A stretch of DNA of 19,287 nt from a bacterium HR23 (GTDB taxonomy: Bacteria > Chloroflexota > Dehalococcoidia > Lucifugimonadales > HRBIN23): assembly GCA_002923335.1 (NCBI GenBank), contig BEHZ01000016.1:1-19287 (forward strand), given 5' to 3'. Position 1 is the first letter of the stretch; the number at the start of each line of letters is the position of its first letter. The notes beneath the pieces were generated by a model, which was not told where the DNA came from, searched no databases, and saw only the letters and a program-made list of their open reading frames with translations. A program made the translations under genes and the position numbers. This document shows, one piece after another, positions 14,018-19,287 of this stretch.

Positions 14018-15475
14018 ATGCCCCCCCTTTACGCCCTCACCGTCCACGAAGCCCACACCCTCTTGCGCCGCCGGGAGATATCGGCGGTGGAACTCACCCA
14101 GGCGGTGCTGGAGCGCATCCGCCGGGTAGAGCCTCTCCTCAACGCCTTCATCACCGTTACCGAAGACCTGGCCCTTCAGCAGGCCCGGGAGGCCGACCTG
14201 CGCATCGCCCAAGGGGATATCGCCCCCCTTACCGGCATCCCCATGCAGATAAAGGATGTGATAGTAACCAAAGGGGTGCGCTCCACCGCCGGCTCCCGCA
14301 TGCTGGAAGACTTCATCCCTATCTACGACGCCACGGTCGTGGAGCGCCTGCGGGCGCAGGGGGCGGTGCTGGTGGGCAAGGGCAACATGGACGAGTTCGC
14401 CATGGGCTCCTCCACGGAGAACTCGGCCTACGGGCCGACCCGTAACCCCTGGGACCTGGAGCGGGTGCCAGGAGGTTCCAGCGGAGGCTCGGCGGCGGCG
14501 GTCTCGGCGGGGGAGTGCCTCTTCGCCCTGGGAAGCGATACAGGGGGGTCGGTCCGCCAGCCTGCCGCCCTGTGCGGGGTCACCGGCCTGAAGCCCACCT
14601 ACGGCCTGGTGAGCCGATACGGCCTTATCGCCTTCGCCTCCTCCCTGGACCAGATCGGCCCCATGACACGGGATGTGGAGGACTGCGCCCTCGTGCTCAA
14701 CGCCATCGCCGGCCACGACCCCCGGGACTCCACCTCCATCCCCGTTACGCCGCCCGACTACACCCGTGCCCTGGTGGAGGATGTGCGGGGCCTGCGCCTG
14801 GGTCTGCCCAAGGAGTATTTCGGGGAGGGCATCCAGCCCGAAGTGGAGACGGCGGTCAAGACGGCAGCACGCCTGCTGGAGACCCTGGGCGCACGGGTGG
14901 AGGAGTGCTCCCTCCCCCTCACCCGCTACGCCCTGGCCGTCTATTACATCATCGCCCCCTCCGAGTGCTCCGCCAACCTGACCCGCTACGACGGGGTGAA
15001 ATACGGTTACTCCTACCAGGAGACGGACAACATGTGGGAGGCCATGGAGAAGACCCGTCAATACGGCTTCGGGGCGGAGGTGAAACGGCGCATCATGCTG
15101 GGCACCTACGCCCTCTCGGCCGGCTACTACGACGCCTATTACCTGAAGGCCCAAAAGGTGCGCACCCTTATCCGCCAGGAGTTTGAGGAGGCCTTCCGTC
15201 GCTTTGACGCCCTCCTGACCCCCACCTCCCCCACGGTAGCCTTCCGCCTGGGGGAGAAGACGGCCGACCCCGTGGCCATGTATAAGAGCGACATCTGCAC
15301 CATCCCCGTGAACATCGCCGGCCTGCCGTGCATTTCTATCCCCTGCGGGTTCGCCGACGGCCTGCCCATCGGGATGCAGGTGATGGCTCGGCCCCTGGGG
15401 GAGGAGGTGGTCCTGCGGGTGGCCTACACCTACCAGCAGGCCACCTCGTGGCACAAACGCTTTCCGCCTCTGTAG
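14018..15475 (+). CDS. gatA: Asp-tRNA(Asn)/Glu-tRNA(Gln) amidotransferase subunit A
   Basis: The 485-residue protein is the glutaminase subunit of GatCAB, releasing ammonia from Gln for the GatB reaction. It carries the amidase signature with the Ser-cisSer-Lys triad: Lys79 (GIPMQIKDVI), Ser154 (PGGSSGGSAA) and Ser178 (LGSDTGGSVRQP), at the same positions as in characterised GatA. LKPTYGLVSRYGLIAFASSLDQIGP follows, then the conserved substrate-site region with PSECSANLTRYDGVKYGYS and RRIMLGTYALSAGYYDAYY. Near the end, GLPCISIPCGF and LPIGMQVMA complete the family pattern. It abuts gatC without a gap. Downstream it converges on the carboxymuconolactone decarboxylase-family gene with a 9-nt gap inside a hairpin. 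gatB must lie elsewhere. Confidence 0.97.
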   Translation: MPPLYALTVHEAHTLLRRREISAVELTQAVLERIRRVEPLLNAFITVTEDLALQQAREADLRIAQGDIAPLTGIPMQIKDVIVTKGVRSTAGSRMLEDFIPIYDATVVERLRAQGAVLVGKGNMDEFAMGSSTENSAYGPTRNPWDLERVPGGSSGGSAAAVSAGECLFALGSDTGGSVRQPAALCGVTGLKPTYGLVSRYGLIAFASSLDQIGPMTRDVEDCALVLNAIAGHDPRDSTSIPVTPPDYTRALVEDVRGLRLGLPKEYFGEGIQPEVETAVKTAARLLETLGARVEECSLPLTRYALAVYYIIAPSECSANLTRYDGVKYGYSYQETDNMWEAMEKTRQYGFGAEVKRRIMLGTYALSAGYYDAYYLKAQKVRTLIRQEFEEAFRRFDALLTPTSPTVAFRLGEKTADPVAMYKSDICTIPVNIAGLPCISIPCGFADGLPIGMQVMARPLGEEVVLRVAYTYQQATSWHKRFPPL

Positions 15476-15488
15476 GGTCGCCCCCTAC
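15472..15488. terminator. Hairpin spanning the gatA stop and the convergent stop
   Basis: GTAGGG, a 5-nt loop and CCCTAC form a perfect 6-bp stem. The gatA stop (15473-15475) is in the left arm and the stop of the opposing gene (15485-15487, minus strand) in the right. As at 7978-8000, no T-run follows. Confidence 0.4.
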
Positions 15489-16042
15489 CGCTGGGGCAGT
15501 TCGGTGGCCATATCCGGCTCCAGTTCCACCTGCACCGCCAGCATCCAGAGGGAGAGGAGGGTATAGTAGCCGATGGTGACGGTGAGGTCTATCACCCCCT
15601 GGGTCCCCAGGCGCTGGAGCGCCTCCTGCCAGAGGGCGTCGCTCACCTGCCGACGCCGTAGAAGGCTCTGGGCAAAGCGCACGGGTAGAGCCTCCACGGG
15701 GGTAAGCCCCCGGGGGGCTACGCCCTTCTTGATGGCCTGGATGGCCTCCTCCCGCACGCCGGCCAGACGGGCCAGGTGGACATGGTGAGTGAAGGGGTAT
15801 TGGGCCCTCCAGTAGCGGGTGGTGGCGAGGATGGCCAGTTCCCGTGTGACGCCGTCCAGAGCGCCGGTAATAAAGCGGGCGTATTCGCCGATAGACGCCA
15901 CACGGGTGGCCAACGGGGGGCTGTGGAGAAGCACCTGGAAAGGGCGAGCCACGTGCCCCCGCTTGGCAGAAATGGCGTCCCACGCCCCACGGTGCTCGGG
16001 AGGCAGGTCTTCTCGGCGGGTAATGTAGGGTAGGCGGGCCAT
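15485..16042 (-). CDS. Carboxymuconolactone decarboxylase-family protein
   Basis: The 185-residue helical protein resembles the carboxymuconolactone decarboxylase family. It contains LPPEHRGAWDAI, RPFQVLLHSPPLATRVASIGEYARF, RELAILATTRYWRAQYPFTHHVHLARLAGV and EEAIQAIKKG, in the usual order. The Cys-x-x-Cys redox pair of AhpD-type members is absent, while the His pair in THHVHLA is kept, so it is more like the decarboxylase-type or uncharacterised members than an alkylhydroperoxidase. The true substrate is unknown. The ATG at 16042 has AGGAGG 6 nt upstream and begins at the domain; an in-frame start at 16084 lacks this. It is divergent from the RNase HI-MoaC gene, with 94 nt between them. Confidence 0.87.
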   Translation of the reverse strand: MARLPYITRREDLPPEHRGAWDAISAKRGHVARPFQVLLHSPPLATRVASIGEYARFITGALDGVTRELAILATTRYWRAQYPFTHHVHLARLAGVREEAIQAIKKGVAPRGLTPVEALPVRFAQSLLRRRQVSDALWQEALQRLGTQGVIDLTVTIGYYTLLSLWMLAVQVELEPDMATELPQR

Positions 16043-16122
16043 AGAGCGCCTCCTGTTTAGCCGTTGGCCTCTATTCTGCACCAAACGGCCTCCGCCTGCT
16101 AGCCCCCCGGCCCTTGCACCGC

Positions 16123-16128
16123 TATCAT
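16123..16128 (+). promoter_or_regulatory. Possible -10 element very close to the RNase HI-MoaC start
   Basis: TATCAT ends 8 nt before the ATG at 16137, so transcription would begin at or next to the start codon, giving a leaderless mRNA. No good -35 is seen at 17 nt. The only ribosome-site-like run, GAGGG (16130-16134), is 2 nt from the ATG, which is too close to be typical. Confidence 0.35.
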
Positions 16129-16136
16129 AGAGGGCG

Positions 16137-17051
16137 ATGGCCCACCCTATTGAGGTCTACACCGATGGGGCGTGCAAACTGCCCGAAAAGCGGGGAGGGT
16201 GGGCTGTTCTCATCCTCCACAACGGTCAAGAGCGCCTCCTGCACGGCCGGGAGGAGAACACCACCAGCAACCGCATGGAACTAACGGCTGCCATCAAGGC
16301 CCTGGAGGCGGTGCCGGAAGGGGCCTCGGTGGTCCTCCACAGCGACAGCGAATATCTCATCCTGGACATGCGGAGCCGTCAGCAGGGGGGCAAACCCCGA
16401 CGGCGCAACGCCAATCTGGACCTGTGGCAACGGCTGGACGCCCTGGCCCAGAGGCGTAAGGTGCGGTGGGAGTGGGTGCAGGGACACACTGGCCACCCCT
16501 ACAACGAAAAGGTGAACGCATGGGCGGAATACGAAGCGGGGGTGCGCCCCAACCCGCCGGAACCGGCCCCCCCCTCCCCAGCCCTGACCCACCTAGATGC
16601 CCAGGGGCGTGCCCATCAGGTGGATGTGAGCCAAAAGCCCCCCACCCTGCGGGAGGCGGTGGCGAGGGCAACGGTGCGTATGCGCCCGGAGACCCTGGCC
16701 CTCATCCAGGCGGGGGGGCTGGAGAAGGGGGATGCCCTGGCAGCGGCACGGCTGGCGGGCATCGCCGGGGCCAAGATGACCCCCCACCTTATCCCCCTCT
16801 GCCACCCCATCCCCCTCACGGGGGTGCAGGTAGACCTGGAGATAGACGAGGCCAACAGCGCCATCCACATCACCGCCACCGCACGGGCGGTGTGGCACAC
16901 GGGGGTGGAGATGGAGGCTATGACGGCGGCGGCGTGCTCGGCCCTGGCGCTCTACGATATGGTGAAGGGAGTAGAGCGAGGAGTGCGCATCGCCGACCTG
17001 CGCCTGGTGCGCAAGACGGGGGGCCAAAGCGGGGAGGTGGTGCTCCCCTAG
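16137..17051 (+). CDS. rnhA-moaC: RNase HI-MoaC fusion protein
   Basis: One 304-residue frame joins two unrelated enzymes. Residues 1-135 are RNase HI (cuts RNA in RNA-DNA hybrids): Asp10 (YTDGAC), Glu48 (SNRMELTAAIKAL), Asp70 (HSDSEYL), a short basic handle KPRRRNANLDLW and His117 (QGHTGHPYNE). The fourth carboxylate, Asp134 in E. coli, is Asn127 here. Residues 136-149 are a Pro-rich linker. Residues 150-304 are a complete MoaC, cyclic pyranopterin monophosphate synthase for molybdenum cofactor: LTHLDAQGRAHQVDVS, Lys197 (EKGD), IPLCHPIPLTGV (His223), TGVEMEAMTAA, and YDMVKGVERG (Asp274, Lys277). No stop or frame change separates them. The gene's TAG overlaps the opposing gene's TAG as CTAG. 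Confidence 0.93.
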   Translation: MAHPIEVYTDGACKLPEKRGGWAVLILHNGQERLLHGREENTTSNRMELTAAIKALEAVPEGASVVLHSDSEYLILDMRSRQQGGKPRRRNANLDLWQRLDALAQRRKVRWEWVQGHTGHPYNEKVNAWAEYEAGVRPNPPEPAPPSPALTHLDAQGRAHQVDVSQKPPTLREAVARATVRMRPETLALIQAGGLEKGDALAAARLAGIAGAKMTPHLIPLCHPIPLTGVQVDLEIDEANSAIHITATARAVWHTGVEMEAMTAAACSALALYDMVKGVERGVRIADLRLVRKTGGQSGEVVLP

Positions 17052-18286
17052 GAACCCGCCGGCCCGCCTGTCCTCTGCAGAAGCGCCTGAAACTGCTCCA
17101 GACGAGAGATGCCCCGCACCGCCTCTAGGAACTTGCCCACCGAGCCGGCCTGTGTCCACACCTGGCGCACCTGCTCCCCCAGGGGGTTGATGGAGGCGGG
17201 GCTCTCCGCATAACTCCCGTGGAAGGCGAAATAGGCCTGGTTCAGTTTGCGCAGATAGTAGCCCCAACGGGCCAGGGCAACCCGCTGCTGCTCCATATAT
17301 CCCTCCGCCTCCTCCACCTTCCCTTGGGCCAGCAACTCCTCCACCCGCCGACGGGTCTCCCGCAAGGTCTGGGTAGCGAAGTCCGGCTCCCGTGCACCCC
17401 CGGTCCCTCCGCCACCCGCCACGATAGGGGGGAAGCCCAGACGGGCATACAAACGCCGACCCAGTTCCTTCCCCACCAGGTCGGCCACCGTCTCGTTCAG
17501 CGCCCGCATCTCCGGGTCGGTATAATAGGCACGCCCCAGGGGGTAGAAATACAGGTAATGGTGCACCCACTCGTGGGCCATGGCCTCCGCTACCTGAACG
17601 GGGCCATAGAAGGGGGAGAGGATAGCCGGGTAGGTCGCCAGGCCCCCCAGGTCCACCACCACAGCCGACAGGTTATACTGCCGATAGATGCGGTTCTCCA
17701 GCGCCACCACCTCGTTCAGGGATATATCCCCCCGCAGCAGCACCCCACCCTGCAGGACGATGCGGTCCCGAGGGGAGAGGGCCAGAAACTTGGGCAAGGT
17801 GTCAAAGCGGATGTCTACGGGCGGCCACAGCAGGGAGAAGGGGCCGATGCGCCTGGTCAACCCCTCCTCCTGGAGAAGGGCGCTCAACTCCGCCTCCAGG
17901 GCCTCCTCCACCCGAGGACGCAGAGCCCCCATCTTCTCCTGTAAGGACACCAGGCGCTCCCTGGCCTGCCGGGCCTGCTCCGGGGTAGAAGGCGCTACGC
18001 CCCGCTGGGCCATAGCGGTGAGCCACCAGGCCTCCCGTGCGGTGGCGAAGTAGTCTCGCACCAGAGCACGGCGCTCCTCGGCGCTCAACCGACGCCACGG
18101 CAGGGTCTCCAGAGGCCAATAAAGCCATTTGGCCGGGAAGTTCTTGACCTCCCAAGTCCACAAACTGAACTGGTAAGGGAGGGTCAGAAGGCCCACAGGC
18201 CCTATGAAAAGGCTATCTGCCCGCAGGAAAAGGGCCAGGAGCACCAGCACAAAGGCAAGGACAAGCCTTATACGGAACCTACGCAC
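17048..18286 (-). CDS. Membrane-anchored putative zinc metallopeptidase
   Basis: I do not recognise a named family for this 412-residue protein. It begins with a basic start and one hydrophobic segment (IRLVLAFVLVLLALFL), probably a signal anchor that puts the rest outside the membrane. The middle carries HEWVHH (His238, Glu239, His242), a gluzincin-type HExxH, followed 23 residues later by NETVAD (Glu265), a plausible third zinc ligand. A helical, Gln/Arg-rich stretch and GSYAESPASINPLGEQVRQ follow. The start is GTG at 18286; the ribosome site is weak (AAAGGG). The gene is divergent from a lipoprotein gene, so both may act at the envelope. The stop overlaps that of the RNase HI-MoaC gene. 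Confidence 0.7.
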   Translation of the reverse strand: MRRFRIRLVLAFVLVLLALFLRADSLFIGPVGLLTLPYQFSLWTWEVKNFPAKWLYWPLETLPWRRLSAEERRALVRDYFATAREAWWLTAMAQRGVAPSTPEQARQARERLVSLQEKMGALRPRVEEALEAELSALLQEEGLTRRIGPFSLLWPPVDIRFDTLPKFLALSPRDRIVLQGGVLLRGDISLNEVVALENRIYRQYNLSAVVVDLGGLATYPAILSPFYGPVQVAEAMAHEWVHHYLYFYPLGRAYYTDPEMRALNETVADLVGKELGRRLYARLGFPPIVAGGGGTGGAREPDFATQTLRETRRRVEELLAQGKVEEAEGYMEQQRVALARWGYYLRKLNQAYFAFHGSYAESPASINPLGEQVRQVWTQAGSVGKFLEAVRGISRLEQFQALLQRTGGPAGS

Positions 18287-18320
18287 CTGGCCCTTTCACA
18301 ACGCTCGCATCCCACAGCCA

Positions 18321-18329
18321 TGATACACT
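18321..18329 (+). promoter_or_regulatory. Possible extended -10 promoter of the lipoprotein gene
   Basis: TGATACACT contains TACACT (18324-18329) preceded by TG and one base, an extended -10 form, about 48 nt before the ATG at 18377. The same bases read on the minus strand give TATCAT (18325-18320), which could serve the divergent peptidase gene. Confidence 0.3.
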
Positions 18330-18376
18330 GAGGCCGTCTCCTTCACCTCCGATTGACCGCAGAGGGGGCGGAAGCG

Positions 18377-19287
18377 ATGGGGAAGCCCCGAGGAGGGAGA
18401 TATCTTCTCCTGGCCCTGGTCCTCCTGGCCCTGCTGGGGGTAGCGGTTTCCGGGTGCAGAAGCCTTGTAGGCGCCCGTGCCTCACCCCCAGAGGTGTCCC
18501 CCTCTCTCCTCCAGCCCCGCCCCGCTTACGACACCTCCCAACCCTTTCGGGCGCTGGTGAAGCCCCACTTCTACGCCCGCACCGAGGACGGCCAATGGCG
18601 TTCCGTGCAGGGGGAGCCAGAGGCGGTCGTGGTGCACCAGGGCCAGGCGATGGTGCGCCTGCGCAACGGCACCACCTCCCTCTATCTGAGCCTGCTGGCC
18701 CTGGACAGCGAGGAATGGGGAGAACACCCCGTTCACAAGATCTACCGACTGCAGGCCATGGGTATCCCCCTTGACCCTGCCCTGGCCCAACGGCTCCGCT
18801 CCCCCTCCTTCCCCCACGACCTCTTCCTCACCATCCGCTTCGCCTACCTCCCCGGGAAAGAGACCCTGGGGGTTATCAGCGAAGTCTTCCCGGACGGCAC
18901 CTTTCTGGTCATCCCTTACCATGTTCCCCCGGAGTGGCGCAGGTTTGGCTCCGGCGTGGCCGCCCCCACCCACTTCCATGTGGATCCCCGTGCCCTGAGC
19001 ACCCGCACCTCCCGCCTGGCCCGGGAGTTTGAGAAGGAGATTTTAGCCCTACCCTTTGACGAGCAGCGCTATCCCCCCGCACCTCTGGCACGGAAGGAGT
19101 GCCAGGTCTACCGGGAGGCCCTCCAGGACAAGGATTACCAACGCCTGCTGTGGGCCGTGGGCTACCGCTTCACCCCTGCCCAGGTGCTGACGGGGAAAGA
19201 GGGCGCCTCCTTCGCCGAGCGGGTGGGCGCCCTCTTGTGGGAGGGGGCGGGCAAGGGGAAGCAGTATTTCGGCATGGAGGGGGAGTG
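18377..19287 (+). CDS. Putative lipoprotein, C-terminus beyond window (partial)
   Basis: The frame stays open for 303 codons from the ATG at 18377 to the window end. The N-terminus is a lipoprotein signal: a basic start (MGKPRGGRY), hydrophobic LLLALVLLALLGVAV, and a lipobox SGC with Cys27 as the predicted lipid-bearing residue. A Ser/Pro-rich linker follows. The rest has alternating beta-like segments (QAMVRLRNGTTSLYLSLLAL; DLFLTIRFAYLPGKETLGVISEVFPDGTFLVIPYHVP) and a helical end. I do not recognise a family. A weak AGAGGGGG site precedes the ATG. Divergent orientation next to a membrane metallopeptidase gene suggests an envelope role for both, which is inference. Confidence 0.75.
   Translation, partial: MGKPRGGRYLLLALVLLALLGVAVSGCRSLVGARASPPEVSPSLLQPRPAYDTSQPFRALVKPHFYARTEDGQWRSVQGEPEAVVVHQGQAMVRLRNGTTSLYLSLLALDSEEWGEHPVHKIYRLQAMGIPLDPALAQRLRSPSFPHDLFLTIRFAYLPGKETLGVISEVFPDGTFLVIPYHVPPEWRRFGSGVAAPTHFHVDPRALSTRTSRLAREFEKEILALPFDEQRYPPAPLARKECQVYREALQDKDYQRLLWAVGYRFTPAQVLTGKEGASFAERVGALLWEGAGKGKQYFGMEGE

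Noticed and set aside
13691..15454. Minus-strand open frame (587 codons) opposite gatC and gatA
   Set aside because: It lies entirely against two certain genes and reads as low-complexity Gly/His/Val-rich sequence.
16093..16112. C-rich stretch before the RNase HI-MoaC gene as a riboswitch or molybdenum-cofactor RNA motif
   Set aside because: The 94-nt gap is too short and shows no stem pattern resembling the moco RNA motif.
16593..17570. Minus-strand open frame opposite MoaC and the end of the peptidase
   Set aside because: It overlaps two well-supported genes in another frame and shows no domain.
1..19287. tRNA, rRNA, CRISPR array, insertion sequence or attachment site
   Set aside because: No cloverleaf with T-loop consensus, no regularly spaced repeats, and no transposase or integrase motifs were seen. 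Weak structured RNAs could be missed by eye.

Overview
The window is GC-rich, tightly packed bacterial chromosome with short gaps, frequent stop/start overlaps and mostly strong Shine-Dalgarno sequences. I support 22 protein-coding genes, two of them cut by the window edges. I see no rRNA, tRNA, CRISPR array, insertion sequence or phage gene. The mix (NIL-domain and sulfur-carrier genes, split ADP-forming acyl-CoA synthetase, adjacent gatC-gatA, response regulators around a TPR protein, a Rad50-like ATPase) would suit a Chloroflexota bacterium, possibly Dehalococcoidia-related. That placement is inference from gene content, not from a marker gene.

Layout. Bases 1-995 (+) hold a sulfur-related run: NIL-domain protein (3' end only), a ThiS/MoaD-type carrier ending in Gly-Gly, and an L-2-amino-thiazoline-4-carboxylate hydrolase-family protein. 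Bases 1008-4660 (-) hold, in transcription order, two overlapping metallo-beta-lactamase-fold hydrolases, a small membrane protein, a gamma-glutamyltransferase-family protein and an unknown 111-residue protein. Bases 4824-7009 (+) encode beta and alpha subunits of an ADP-forming acyl-CoA synthetase, whose 3' end overlaps a convergent flavin split-barrel gene. Bases 7595-9279 carry two stand-alone response regulators flanking a TPR protein with an acidic tail. Bases 9427-13605 (-) are a two-gene unit: a beta-CASP metallo-beta-lactamase nuclease followed 3 nt later by a Rad50/SbcC-type ATPase. Bases 13724-15475 (+) are gatC-gatA. A carboxymuconolactone decarboxylase-family gene (-) is followed by a single reading frame joining RNase HI to MoaC (16137-17051, +). 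The right end holds a membrane-anchored HExxH protein (-) and, divergent from it, a lipoprotein that runs off the window (+).

The most unusual items are the RNase HI-MoaC fusion, in which the fourth RNase H carboxylate is Asn; the Rad50-like ATPase paired with a beta-CASP nuclease instead of an adjacent Mre11/SbcD; the NIL/carrier/ATC-hydrolase operon; and two convergent gene junctions where one perfect hairpin contains both stop codons.
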